Below are positions 1 through 8,125 of a DNA stretch of 64,000 nt, piece after piece (position 1 is the stretch's first letter; every line of letters starts with the position of its first letter). Origin of the DNA: Halalkaliarchaeum desulfuricum (GTDB lineage Archaea > Halobacteriota > Halobacteria > Halobacteriales > Haloferacaceae); contig NZ_CP025066.1 in NCBI RefSeq assembly GCF_002952775.1, positions 3,038,001 to 3,102,000 of the forward strand, written 5' to 3'. The notes beneath the pieces are model-generated. The model saw nothing but the letters and a program-made list of their open reading frames with translations, did not search any database and was not told where the DNA came from. The position numbers and the translations under genes were made by a program.

Positions 1-122
1 GTTAGGCGTCCACCCCTACGTCATGCTCATTGTTAACTCTTACCACAGGTATCTCGAAAGATACTTCGGTCGGATCGGGTTCGGTTCCAGAAACGAGTCC
101 GCGGGGACCGACTCGGGTTCGA

Positions 123-773
123 CTAGGAATCGGTTTCCTCGACGGGCGCCCCGCCGACGTTCTTCTGGACGCTTCCGAGCCCCTGTTTTGCCTTCTGTTT
201 GGAGGCGTACCCCTGCCCCGAATCCGCGATGACGTTACCGTTCTCGTGGCGGAGCCGCCAGCGCCAGCGCCCCTCGACGTCCTCGAACAGTTCGAACGTC
301 GCGTTGCTGCCGCCCTCGGGAGGTGCCTCCTCGTCTTTCGACTCGTCGACGACGAACGCGCCCGGAGCGTTGCGCCGGACGCTCTCCAGTCCCTGCTTGG
401 CCTTCTGTTTGGATGCGTATCCCTCGCCGGAGTCGGCGATCACGTTGCCGTTGCGGTGGACGAGCCGCCAGCGGACGTTCCCACCCCTGTCCTCGTACAC
501 CTCGAAGCGAGCCTTGCTGGCGACGACGTCAGTCTCGATTTGTCCCCCGTCTTCGGGCCACTCGAGCCCGATGTCGAGGTGGATGTCGTCGCCATCCCGC
601 GTGAGTTCGACCTCCATCTCCGCCTCCGCGGGCGGATCGATCGTCACGCTCTGGCCGTCGTCGATCGGGACCGCCTCGCCGCTCCGGAACCGATCGGCCA
701 GCCGACCGAAGAACGTCGCCAGTCGGCCGCGCTTTTGTACCTCTGTAGACTCGTGGAGCGTCTCATCAGTCAT
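123..773 (-). CDS. amphi-Trp and tandem YegP/DUF1508-type repeat protein
   Basis: This 216-residue acidic protein has three parts. Residues about 10-75 resemble the haloarchaeal amphi-Trp domain (a basic helix, then alternating acidic strands ending in GLEWPE). Two copies of a DUF1508/YegP unit of about 50 residues follow. Both units contain NGNVIADSG and GYASKQKAKQGL, so they arose by internal duplication. YegP-type domains are small beta-rich units of unknown biochemical function, often seen in stress-associated proteins. The ATG at 773 is chosen because the longer reading frame upstream has a cysteine-containing, non-acidic sequence unlike the rest. It stands alone, divergent from the membrane protein gene at 895. 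The domain assignments are firm; no function can be given. Confidence 0.85.
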   Translation of the reverse strand: MTDETLHESTEVQKRGRLATFFGRLADRFRSGEAVPIDDGQSVTIDPPAEAEMEVELTRDGDDIHLDIGLEWPEDGGQIETDVVASKARFEVYEDRGGNVRWRLVHRNGNVIADSGEGYASKQKAKQGLESVRRNAPGAFVVDESKDEEAPPEGGSNATFELFEDVEGRWRWRLRHENGNVIADSGQGYASKQKAKQGLGSVQKNVGGAPVEETDS

Positions 774-894
774 ACAGTTGACTGATCGGCGGGAGACTAC
801 AAGAAACACCAGGTCGGTCGGAGACTCGCGCGCCGAGGGACACCGGGCTAAATCGTGACGCCATTTTAAGTCTTTCGCGCAAGGGGACACGACC

Positions 895-1761
895 ATGCGA
901 CGCGCCGCCCTCCATGCAGTGCTCGCCCTCCTGATCGGGATCGTCCACGCCGCCGTCGTGGTCGGGGTTGCGCTCCGATACGGCTACGACTACGGGCCCG
1001 GATCGCTGGCGCCGTCTGCGCTGGCGTGGCGCTACGGCGGGCTGGTGCTTTTGGGTGCGGTGCCGGCGTGGCTGGCGTTCGAGGATCGCCTGGCCTCGCC
1101 GCTTTTCGTCGTCGCCGTGATCGGCGGCTACGCGGTCGGGATGGAACTGGCACCGCCGGACCCGACGTTCGTTGACGTCGCCGATATCGAACCGGGCATC
1201 GACGAGCCGACCGGTCACACCGTCGTCGAGGACGGACTCTACATCGTCAAATACGTCGGGGCGTGGTACGTCTGGCTCGTCGGCGCCGTCCTCGCCGGGG
1301 TGTGGGAGCACGTCGCCCGGGCGCGCTCGGGTCGGGTTCCCGACCCGGGCGGGTGGTCGAGGCTGTCGTGGATCACGCGAACCACAACCCGAGAGGGTGC
1401 CCTCCGGGTCGCCCTCGCGGCCGGCGGACTCCACGCAGTCGCGTCGCTGGGCTATGCGGCCGGCTGGGGAATCTTCGGATCGCCATTGCTGTTGGTGTGG
1501 GGCGCGGTCGGCGGGGTTGCGCTTCTTGCGGTGCCGACGTATCTGCTCGTGCGCTTTGGACTCGTCTGGCCGCTCCCCGTCGCGATCGTCCTGTTTCTCA
1601 ACAGTGTCCACACCCAGGCGTACGTCGCGGGCCCGAGCGATCCTCACGCACTGTACGTCGGGGCGTGGTTCTTCTTTCTCGGCCTCCCGCTGCTCGTCGC
1701 CGCCGGAGAAGTGGCCGCGAGGAAGTTTTTAGGGACGTTCGATGCGTACAACCGGATATGA
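895..1761 (+). CDS. multi-pass membrane protein of unknown function
   Basis: A 288-residue hydrophobic protein with about seven predicted membrane segments, starting with a signal-anchor-like helix right after MRRAALHAV. A soluble stretch near residues 80-115 is acidic and probably faces outside. I do not recognise a catalytic motif. Its stop codon overlaps the start of the cysteine hydrolase gene by four bases (ATGA), so the two are probably translated from one transcript, although no functional link is evident. The start at 895 follows directly after the divergent spacer. Function unknown; the gene itself is well supported by codon use and hydrophobic periodicity. Confidence 0.8.
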   Translation: MRRAALHAVLALLIGIVHAAVVVGVALRYGYDYGPGSLAPSALAWRYGGLVLLGAVPAWLAFEDRLASPLFVVAVIGGYAVGMELAPPDPTFVDVADIEPGIDEPTGHTVVEDGLYIVKYVGAWYVWLVGAVLAGVWEHVARARSGRVPDPGGWSRLSWITRTTTREGALRVALAAGGLHAVASLGYAAGWGIFGSPLLLVWGAVGGVALLAVPTYLLVRFGLVWPLPVAIVLFLNSVHTQAYVAGPSDPHALYVGAWFFFLGLPLLVAAGEVAARKFLGTFDAYNRI

Positions 1762-2342
1762 GCGAGTTCACGTTCGATTCCGACAGCACCGCACTCGTTG
1801 TGGTGGACATGCAAAACGGCTTCTGTCATCCCGACGGGAGCCTCTATGCCCCAGGCAGCGAAGATGCGCTCGACCCAATCTCGACACTCCTGGACAGGGC
1901 CCGCGAGGCGGACACCCAGGTGGTGTTCACTCGGGATGTCCACCCACCCGAGCAGTTCGAGGACGCCCACTACTACGACGAGTTCGAGCAGTGGGGCGAA
2001 CACGTGCTGGAGGGCTCCTGGGAGGCGGAGATCCACGACGACCTCGAGGTCAGACCCGAGGATCACGTCGTCGAGAAGCACACTTACGACGCCTTTTACC
2101 GGACCGAACTGGAGGGGTGGCTAAAGACGAGACACCTCCGGGACCTGGTGATCTGTGGGACACTGGCGAACGTCTGTGTGCTCCACACCGCCGGCAGCGC
2201 CGGACTGCGGGACTTCCGACCGGTGCTGGTCGAGGACGCGCTGGGTGCGATCGAAGCGGATCACCGAGAGTACGCCGTCGACCACGCCGACTGGCTGTTC
2301 GGCGAACGGACGACAGTCGAGGAAATCAGGTTTGGGGACTGA
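1758..2342 (+). CDS. isochorismatase/nicotinamidase-family cysteine hydrolase
   Basis: A 194-residue member of the isochorismatase-like cysteine hydrolase family. The catalytic triad is visible: Asp17 in VVDMQNGF, Lys107 in VEKHTYDAF and Cys140 in TLANVCVLHTA, with the usual cis-peptide region before the cysteine. Members hydrolyse amides such as nicotinamide; nicotinamidase would feed NAD salvage. Metal-binding residues (D..H) typical of nicotinamidase are present around FTRDVHPPEQF, where the second histidine of the usual DxH pattern is displaced, so the substrate is uncertain. The ATG overlaps the preceding membrane protein gene by four bases. Confidence 0.85.
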   Translation: MSEFTFDSDSTALVVVDMQNGFCHPDGSLYAPGSEDALDPISTLLDRAREADTQVVFTRDVHPPEQFEDAHYYDEFEQWGEHVLEGSWEAEIHDDLEVRPEDHVVEKHTYDAFYRTELEGWLKTRHLRDLVICGTLANVCVLHTAGSAGLRDFRPVLVEDALGAIEADHREYAVDHADWLFGERTTVEEIRFGD

Positions 2343-2393
2343 CCGACAGGATCTCCCTGTACTGTGGCGACGTTCGGCGATGCGATCCAGAGA

Positions 2394-2449
2394 GGCTCAC
2401 ACTGTACACACGACAATAGCTAAGTAGATTGGCTCACAATGTACACACA
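2394..2449 (+). promoter_or_regulatory. direct-repeat operator around the RHH/PIN promoter
   Basis: Two nearly identical 19-base direct repeats (ggctcaca, one variable base, tgtacacac, one variable base, a) lie at 2394-2412 and 2431-2449, 37 bases apart. Each holds the palindrome TGTACA. Between them, at about 2420-2426, is an AT-rich stretch (ctaagta) at the right distance for a TATA box serving a leaderless start at 2450. Ribbon-helix-helix antitoxins usually bind such paired sites and repress their own operon. Repeats are seen directly; binding is inferred. Confidence 0.6.
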
Positions 2450-2752
2450 ATGAGCACCGACAAAAAGCGCGTTCAGTTTCGGGCACCACACCGACTCATC
2501 GATCGGACCGATGCCCTCGCAGAGGTTCTCGGGGAAGACCGGACAGATATTCTCGTAACAGCGCTGCGGGAATACCTTCAGGAGGCCACACACGACACCG
2601 CGCTCGTCCAGGAGATTGCGGCCGCCTACTACGACGACGAGATTTCCTTCCAACAACTCGAATCGCTCGTCGGTGCCGAAGAGGCGGCGAACCTCCGCGT
2701 GTTGAAACAGCAGTTGGATGCAGACTTCATCGACGAGGTCGCCGACGCATAG
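2450..2752 (+). CDS. ribbon-helix-helix antitoxin of a type II TA pair
   Basis: A 100-residue protein whose first 50 residues form a ribbon-helix-helix DNA-binding unit: a short strand (RVQFRAPHRLIDR) followed by two helices (ALAEVLGEDRTDILVTALREYL). The C-terminal half is acidic and helical and should wrap the partner toxin. The ATG at 2450 is used because it follows the second operator repeat and leaves the RHH strand at the N-terminus; a start eight codons upstream would fall within the putative operator. The stop codon is directly followed by the PIN gene start with no spacer, so the two are translated together. Confidence 0.85.
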   Translation: MSTDKKRVQFRAPHRLIDRTDALAEVLGEDRTDILVTALREYLQEATHDTALVQEIAAAYYDDEISFQQLESLVGAEEAANLRVLKQQLDADFIDEVADA

Positions 2753-3265
2753 ATGACGACGCTCGTCGCAGACGCCTCCGCTCTCGTCAGTCTCGGAGTT
2801 GTCGCCGACGCGGAACCCGAACCGCTCGCGCTGTGTCTGGCTCGCTACGAAGTCGTCGTCCCGGCAGTTGTTCTCGAAGAGCTCCAGGAGATCTCCTCGT
2901 ACGATGACGCACACGGTCGTGCCGCAACTGTTGTCCTCGATCGAACAGATGTTCTCGACGTTCAGTCGGTCGAACTCGACGTCGGGTTTCCGCTCGACGA
3001 CGGAGAGAACGCTGCTGTCACTCTCGCGAACGAACTCGGTGCTGGACTCCTCCTCTGTGACGAATTCTCACAACTCGGGTTGATCCACGCGTCGCTTTCG
3101 GATACCAGGCTCGTGACGACACCGACGCTGCTTTCGGTACTCGTTCGAACCGATCGGCTGTCCGTCACCGATGCTCGTACACTCCTCGACGAGATCAGTG
3201 ATGCCCGCAGCTGGGAGGCGAACAGCTACGTTCGACGGGCTCGTTCGTTGTTCGAAGGGTCCTGA
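2753..3265 (+). CDS. PIN-domain toxin-like ribonuclease
   Basis: A 170-residue PIN-domain protein. The acidic residues expected for Mg-dependent RNA cleavage are present: Asp7 in VADASAL, Glu42/43 in VVLEELQ, Glu85 in DDGENAAV and Asp103 in LLCDEFS. It is longer than classical VapC (about 130 residues) and belongs to the long PIN class that haloarchaea pair with RHH antitoxins. It starts immediately after the antitoxin stop codon. As a TA toxin it would cleave RNA when the antitoxin is lost. The target RNA is unknown. Confidence 0.85.
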   Translation: MTTLVADASALVSLGVVADAEPEPLALCLARYEVVVPAVVLEELQEISSYDDAHGRAATVVLDRTDVLDVQSVELDVGFPLDDGENAAVTLANELGAGLLLCDEFSQLGLIHASLSDTRLVTTPTLLSVLVRTDRLSVTDARTLLDEISDARSWEANSYVRRARSLFEGS

Positions 3266-3279
3266 CAGCAACCGTATCC

Positions 3280-4377
3280 CTAGCCGTCGAACCCGTCTTC
3301 CCATCGGAACCGCCCGTCGCGCTGGATCACCTCGCCATCGACCGATAGTGTCGCATCCTCGTCCATGCCAGTTATCAGGTCGACGTGGACCGCCGAGTCG
3401 TTGCCCGACTCGCCCTCCGGGAGGCAGGCGTCGTACGCCCGCCCGAGCGCCAGGTGGACCGTCTCGCCCATCTTCTCGTCGAACAGGATGTTGTCCGTGT
3501 AGCGGTCGATCCCGCGATTCATCCCGATCCCGAGTTCGCCGAGACGGCGGGCGCCATCGTCGGTTTCGAGGATCGACGCCAGTTCCGCCTCGTTCTCCCC
3601 GGCGGAGAAATCGACAACTTCGCCGCCCTCGAAGGTCAAGTGCACGTCCCGCAGGCGCTTGCCGTTGATCGTCATCGGCACGTCGAAGGACACCTCGCCC
3701 TCGGTCGCCGCCGGCGCGGTGAACACCTCGCCGGAGGGCAGGTTGTGCGAGTCGTACGCCACCGACGCACAGGAGTTGACCGCGGTGCGTCCCTCGATCG
3801 ACATCGTCAGATCGGTCCGCTCCTTTCGGAGCGTGACTTCGCTTCCCGCGTCCAGGATCTCCTTCAGTTGCTGCATCTCCTCGGCCAGCGCCTCCCAGTC
3901 GCGCAACACCGCGTCGTAGACGAACTCCCGGTACTCCTCGTATGCCATCCCCGCCTGCTGGGCCAGCGACCGGGTCGGATGGACGGTCGACACCCAGTCG
4001 GTCGCCATCCGGGCCTCGCGGATCCCCTTCCGGGCCCGCGAGTGCGCCTGCTTGCGGTCGGGGGGAACGTCCGCCATCGCGGCCGTGTTCCGTCCGCCGC
4101 CGAGGCGCAACACCACGTCGGCCGCCTCGTACAGCGCGAGTTCGTGGTCCGGGTCCGGCTCGAACTCCCCGTCGTGCGCCTGCAGGTACGCCCGCGTCAG
4201 CTCGTCGGAGGCGTAGGTGAACATCGGGTTGGCCCCGCGCTCGCCCAACGTTTCGGCGACTGCCTCCGCCAGATCGTGGGCATCCTCGGCGACCGAGACC
4301 ACGACGTCGTCGCCCGGTTCGATCCGGGCGCTCCAGTCGACCAAAAGCTGTGCGTGTTCGGAGACGCGCTCGTCCAT
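3280..4377 (-). CDS. M29-family metalloaminopeptidase
   Basis: A 365-residue protein matching the length and motif order of peptidase family M29 (aminopeptidase T/AmpS type), cytosolic enzymes that remove N-terminal residues using two metal ions. Residues consistent with the metal site are visible: Glu in LPSGEVFTAP, Glu in GENEAEL, the His of ETVHLALG, and the HVDLITGMD segment close to the C-terminus. The N-terminal third has the Rossmann-like fold typical of the family, with VLRLGGGRN. It converges with the PIN toxin gene 14 bases away. The start at 4377 gives the standard MDERV...LLVDWSARI N-terminus. Substrate preference cannot be inferred. Confidence 0.88.
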   Translation of the reverse strand: MDERVSEHAQLLVDWSARIEPGDDVVVSVAEDAHDLAEAVAETLGERGANPMFTYASDELTRAYLQAHDGEFEPDPDHELALYEAADVVLRLGGGRNTAAMADVPPDRKQAHSRARKGIREARMATDWVSTVHPTRSLAQQAGMAYEEYREFVYDAVLRDWEALAEEMQQLKEILDAGSEVTLRKERTDLTMSIEGRTAVNSCASVAYDSHNLPSGEVFTAPAATEGEVSFDVPMTINGKRLRDVHLTFEGGEVVDFSAGENEAELASILETDDGARRLGELGIGMNRGIDRYTDNILFDEKMGETVHLALGRAYDACLPEGESGNDSAVHVDLITGMDEDATLSVDGEVIQRDGRFRWEDGFDG

Positions 4378-4438
4378 GTATCTGCTGTGTGCTCCCGACG
4401 ATTAGGGCGTGGCGATCCGATGTCGACGGTACGCTTCG

Positions 4439-5434
4439 TCACGCCAACGGCGTGCGTTCGACGACGGTCCCGTCGACGGTGGGGTACTGTTCGACGATTT
4501 CCCCGTCCGCGAGATCGCCCTCCTCGATCATCTCCTCGAGCAGCCACCAGGCGATTTCGACGTGGTTCCGCTTTGCGGCATAAAACTCCTCGGGGACGCC
4601 CAGTTGCTCGAACCGTTCGGGATCCGTGCGGGTCTTCCCGTAGACGATGGTGCCGTCGTCGGTCACCTCGTCGAACTCCCGGCGAATGTTTCTGGCCATC
4701 CGTTTGAGCCGGTTGCGGTGCTGGGCGGCGTCCTTGAACACGCTGGTACAGAAGTAGACGCGCTCGTGGGCGGCCATCTCCTCGAGGATCGCGTTCTTCG
4801 ATCCGTCGACGGCGGACATGTGCCCCTCCTGGAGCTCGAACCCCTCCTGTTGCATCCGGCGGTAGTTCCCCTGACTCATCTCGAATTCGTTTACGTTGCA
4901 AAACTCCGCGGCGCCCTCGTCGAGAAACTCCAGGAACTCCGGCTCCGCGCGGATTCCCGGGATCTCGAAGGCCGGGGTGATCCCCTCCTCACGGGCGATA
5001 TAGAGGATCTCTTCCCACTCGGTGCCGTGGAGGTCGCCCCACAGTTCGAGCGGGGGGTGAAACCGGATCTCGTCGAGACCGGCTTCCGCGAGCCGGCGCA
5101 TGTTCTCCCGCCCGCCGGTGATCCCGGTGTACAGGTGGATGTGGTGATCCTCGCCGAACTCGTCTTTCAAAAGGCGGATGTAGTGGCAAGTCCGCTCCAT
5201 CGCCTCCTGGGGTTCGCCGCCGGTGACCGACGAGCCTAGCGCGTCCATCAGCCGGGCCTCTTCGAGAACGTCCTCGTCGGACTCGACGAGCCGCTCGTTG
5301 GCGTACACGTCCGTGACGTTCTTGCGGTTCTCCCCGAGTGGACAGTAAAAGCAGTCGCGCTGGTCGCAGTACCCGTATACGAAAAGCACCAGCTTCCCGC
5401 CTTTGGCGCACTGCTCGCAGCCCTCGGAGATCAT
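4439..5434 (-). CDS. radical SAM protein with C-x4-C-x2-C cluster motif
   Basis: A 331-residue radical SAM enzyme. The probable [4Fe-4S] ligands are Cys23, Cys28 and Cys31 in YCDQRDCFYCPLG, which is a C-x4-C-x2-C spacing in place of the common C-x3-C-x2-C. Two further cysteines (Cys6 and Cys9) sit in a CxxC at the N-terminus. A GGEP motif for SAM binding follows (VTGGEPQEAM). The second half includes a helical region with WWLLEEM. The substrate is unknown; close relatives appear widespread in archaea as uncharacterised radical SAM proteins. Its GC-rich upstream region faces osmC, transcribed away from it. Confidence 0.85.
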   Translation of the reverse strand: MISEGCEQCAKGGKLVLFVYGYCDQRDCFYCPLGENRKNVTDVYANERLVESDEDVLEEARLMDALGSSVTGGEPQEAMERTCHYIRLLKDEFGEDHHIHLYTGITGGRENMRRLAEAGLDEIRFHPPLELWGDLHGTEWEEILYIAREEGITPAFEIPGIRAEPEFLEFLDEGAAEFCNVNEFEMSQGNYRRMQQEGFELQEGHMSAVDGSKNAILEEMAAHERVYFCTSVFKDAAQHRNRLKRMARNIRREFDEVTDDGTIVYGKTRTDPERFEQLGVPEEFYAAKRNHVEIAWWLLEEMIEEGDLADGEIVEQYPTVDGTVVERTPLA

Positions 5435-5573
5435 GAAGTAACCGTGTTAGCGGCTCGGAGACCAAAAAGCGTGCGAAATCGGTTCCGGAAATCCGACCTG
5501 TCGCGGACCGCCTGCCGTGCGGCGAGTGTTGCCGGCGGCGCCGACAACGGACGCGTGTTGCCGGTGCGGGTGG

Positions 5574-5604
5574 CCCTTTATCCGGCTCGTCCCGAGGGGA
5601 ACCC
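5574..5604 (+). promoter_or_regulatory. TATA promoter of osmC-like gene
   Basis: A TATA-like ctttatc at 5576-5582 lies about 26 bases before the GTG start at 5605, in otherwise GC-rich DNA. The spacing implies a leaderless mRNA and supports the GTG start. Confidence 0.55.
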
Positions 5605-6075
5605 GTGAGCCAGAAACAGAAACAATCCGACCGCGACTCCGTACCGACCTTCGGCGTGACTGCAACCGCCGAAACCGCCACGAAAACGACTGTCGAAGCC
5701 CGCGAGTTCGAGTTCGTCATCGACGAACCCGAGGAGCTCGGCGGCGAGAACGACGGACCAAATCCCGTCGAATATCTGGCGGGATCGCTGGCCGGCTGTC
5801 TGAACGTCGTCTGCCACCTCGTCGCCGACGAGTACGGCATCGAGATCGACGACCTCGAATTCGAGATCGAAGGCGCACTCGACCCCTCGAAACTGCTCGA
5901 GGACGCCGCGGGCGTCCGGGCGGGCTACCAGGGGCTTCGCGTGGAGATCACGGCGACGACCGACGCCGACGAGGCCACCCTCCAGAAGTGGCTCGCAGCC
6001 GTGGAGGATCGCTGTCCAGTGACCGACAACGTCGCCAACGAGACGCCGGTCGCGATCGAACTGACGACGCGATAA
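5605..6075 (+). CDS. OsmC-family peroxiredoxin-like protein
   Basis: A 156-residue OsmC/Ohr superfamily protein. The two redox cysteines are present: Cys in LAGSLAGCLNVV on the central helix and Cys in VEDRCPVTDNV. The family reduces organic hydroperoxides through these thiols; the archaeal OsmC-like subgroup is poorly characterised. The start is GTG, supported by the TATA box 26 bases upstream. The gene stands alone, with a roughly 240-base AT-rich spacer before the VKOR gene. Assignment to the superfamily is firm; the actual electron donor and substrate are not known. Confidence 0.88.
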   Translation: MSQKQKQSDRDSVPTFGVTATAETATKTTVEAREFEFVIDEPEELGGENDGPNPVEYLAGSLAGCLNVVCHLVADEYGIEIDDLEFEIEGALDPSKLLEDAAGVRAGYQGLRVEITATTDADEATLQKWLAAVEDRCPVTDNVANETPVAIELTTR

Positions 6076-6280
6076 CCGAGTTCTTTCTGCCGTCGACTAC
6101 GCTTTGTCGCGATCGGTGAACTACTGTGGAGAAGAGATGGATAACTCGACCAGCAGGACCTCGGGAGCGGAGGTTGGTAGGCAAATTATACACAATTCCG
6201 GAGCAGCTTCCGGGATGTGCCCCTTCGTTATACGGCCTTTTATTAGCCCTTGTCGAACCAGGTATTGCAATCAAAGCACA

Positions 6281-6313
6281 ATATTTTAATACCACATCTT
6301 ACAATAGTCTTGT
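6281..6313 (+). promoter_or_regulatory. TATA promoter of VKOR-like gene
   Basis: The AT-rich box atattttaat at 6281-6290 is centred about 28 bases before the ATG at 6314, fitting a leaderless transcript. The preceding 200 bases (6076-6280) hold no gene that I can support. Confidence 0.6.
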
Positions 6314-6949
6314 ATGGCAATGGGTACATCGACCAAGAACGTGTTCGATTACGAGTGGGAGTATTCACCGCGGGTGACGACCCTTTTCGGGGTTTTCACC
6401 GCTGTAGCGCTTGTTGGCTGGCTGGTGACGGTTGTGCTGACGTCGATTCACATGTTCGCACTGCCTGCAATTCCGGCCGACGCGCCGGTGCAGGGTAGCA
6501 TCGAGGTGATCACGAGTTCGTGGGCGTACGTGTTCGGCATCCCGCTGGCGACGCTGGGCGGGTTCTACTACCTGACCACGATCGGGCTGGCGCTGTGGTG
6601 GTTCGACACCCGGCACCCGCTGATCATCAAGATCCTCACGCCGATCACCGCCTCCGGCGTCCTGGCGTCGGCGTACTTCGTGTGGCTCCAGCTGGTCCCG
6701 ATCGGCGAGATCTGCCCGTTCTGCATGATGTCAGCAAGCGCGACGGTGATCCTGTTCGGGCTCGAACTGGGCATCCTCCGGATCAGTGACACCCCGTCGC
6801 TGGGGAGCATGCTCGGCGACTTTGGGACGGTCATCGGCGCCACCCGGTTCTCGCAGATCCTCGTTCCGGTCGTGATCGGGGTGTTGACGATCCTCGGAAT
6901 GTTCATTGTTCCGATGCTTCCGCTCCCGGATCCGGTCCCGTTCGTCTGA
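6314..6949 (+). CDS. vitamin K epoxide reductase (VKOR)-like membrane protein
   Basis: A 211-residue membrane protein with about five transmembrane segments and the VKOR active-site motif CPFC (in GEICPFCMMSASA) preceding a helix. VKOR homologues reoxidise thiol oxidases and pass electrons to quinone, supporting disulfide formation outside the membrane. The loop before the SSWAYVFGIPLATLGG segment lacks the first cysteine pair that bacterial VKOR uses to relay electrons, so this protein may work with an external thioredoxin-like partner or have another role. No DsbA-like gene is adjacent. The start at 6314 is set by the TATA box 28 bases upstream. Confidence 0.85.
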   Translation: MAMGTSTKNVFDYEWEYSPRVTTLFGVFTAVALVGWLVTVVLTSIHMFALPAIPADAPVQGSIEVITSSWAYVFGIPLATLGGFYYLTTIGLALWWFDTRHPLIIKILTPITASGVLASAYFVWLQLVPIGEICPFCMMSASATVILFGLELGILRISDTPSLGSMLGDFGTVIGATRFSQILVPVVIGVLTILGMFIVPMLPLPDPVPFV

Positions 6950-7012
6950 TCGACCGAACTGCAACCTGTTTTCGATAGGAAAGTGTAAACCGGCCGGTCA
7001 GCTACTACCGTT

Positions 7013-8038
7013 GTGGCGAGTCCGTTACGATTCAGGTACGCCCCCGGTTCCTGGAGCCCCGGCCGCGTCGAGTCGGAACTCTACCGGCCGCTGGATGCGA
7101 ACCTGGGAGCCGAAAGCGGACGACCGTGGTTCAAACCGCCGTCGGGCTACCAGGCGCGCCGGTTCGAGATGGAAAACGGCGACGTCGCGCTGTTTTGCTG
7201 GGGGAGCGACGACGGGCCGGAGGGGACCGACGGCGGCCCCGCCGGATACTGGATGGGGAACACCGAGACCCCACAGCGGCTCTGGAAGACCGAGAAGTAC
7301 GGGTTCGAGGAGGTCCCGGAGCCGATCAGCGAGTGGGCCGAGAAGGAATTGACGGCCCAGCTTCACGAGGAGTCGCCGTGGCTCGAGCCGTATCCCCACC
7401 TGTCGTGGTTCTTCCTGCCGGTGTTCCTCTCGAAGGACGGCCGGGAGACCACCAGGGAGTTCTTCCGCGACCACGCCGCCGGCTTCCCCGATGCGACCCG
7501 CGAGGAGGGGCTCGCCTTTTATGAATCCGTGCTGTCGACCGGCGCGCTCGACCCGTACCGGGAGACGATGGCCGGCAAGCTCGGCACCTCCAAACAGCTG
7601 GACCTCACCCGGATGCGGGCGGCGATGGGGGAGTTCGACGCCGCCAAACTCCTGATCGACGCCGGCTACGAGATCACCCCCGAGATCCCGGTGACGACGG
7701 GGCATTCGCTCGATTACCGGGCCGAGAAGTCGGGAACCGAACCGACGCTGGTGGAGGTCACCCGGCCGCTTCCCCCCAGCCGACGGGCCGCCTCCACCCC
7801 CGTCGCCGCGGTGCGGGACACCGCCGAGACGAAAACGAGCGGCCAGCTGGAGGCCCACGCCGGCGGCGTCACCCTGTTCGTCGACTGCACGTCGTTCCCC
7901 GACGACGCCTGGGCGTCGGTGCTCGCCGAGAAGCCGGAAGTACGACACCGACCCGCCGTCGTCTTCAGGTTCCGGCCCGACGGCCGGGTCGAGGGCTACC
8001 GGAAGGGCGCGGCGCTCGACCTCGGCGGCGCGATCTGA
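7013..8038 (+). CDS. haloarchaeal conserved protein (DUF5784-like)
   Basis: A 341-residue soluble protein with no catalytic motif that I recognise. It resembles a conserved haloarchaeal family that I believe is DUF5784, but I cannot verify that here. It has a tryptophan-rich N-terminal half (WSPGR, CWGSDDG, YWMGNTETPQRLWKTEKYG), a helical middle and a C-terminal region with alternating strands ending in VVFRFRPDGRVEGYRKG. The proposed start is the GTG at 7013, which keeps the MASPLRFRYAPGSW N-terminus; the next ATG would delete about 60 conserved-looking residues. It is monocistronic between VKOR and the aminotransferase. Confidence 0.7.
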   Translation: MASPLRFRYAPGSWSPGRVESELYRPLDANLGAESGRPWFKPPSGYQARRFEMENGDVALFCWGSDDGPEGTDGGPAGYWMGNTETPQRLWKTEKYGFEEVPEPISEWAEKELTAQLHEESPWLEPYPHLSWFFLPVFLSKDGRETTREFFRDHAAGFPDATREEGLAFYESVLSTGALDPYRETMAGKLGTSKQLDLTRMRAAMGEFDAAKLLIDAGYEITPEIPVTTGHSLDYRAEKSGTEPTLVEVTRPLPPSRRAASTPVAAVRDTAETKTSGQLEAHAGGVTLFVDCTSFPDDAWASVLAEKPEVRHRPAVVFRFRPDGRVEGYRKGAALDLGGAI

Positions 8039-8094
8039 TCGACGCGACTCCCCGCTCGATTCCCGAAACGTCGGATCGCTCCCGATTCATCAAC

Positions 8095-8125
8095 TTATAA
8101 CACACGGTGCGTCGAAGCCCGAACT
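8095..8125 (+). promoter_or_regulatory. TATA promoter of class V aminotransferase gene
   Basis: ttataa at 8095-8100 lies about 28 bases before the ATG at 8126, consistent with a leaderless mRNA. Confidence 0.6.

Noticed and set aside
1-122. Possible plus-strand gene start at 24-30
   Set aside because: Frames here run antisense to the YegP-like gene and have no motif; the first 122 bases appear to be spacer downstream of that gene.
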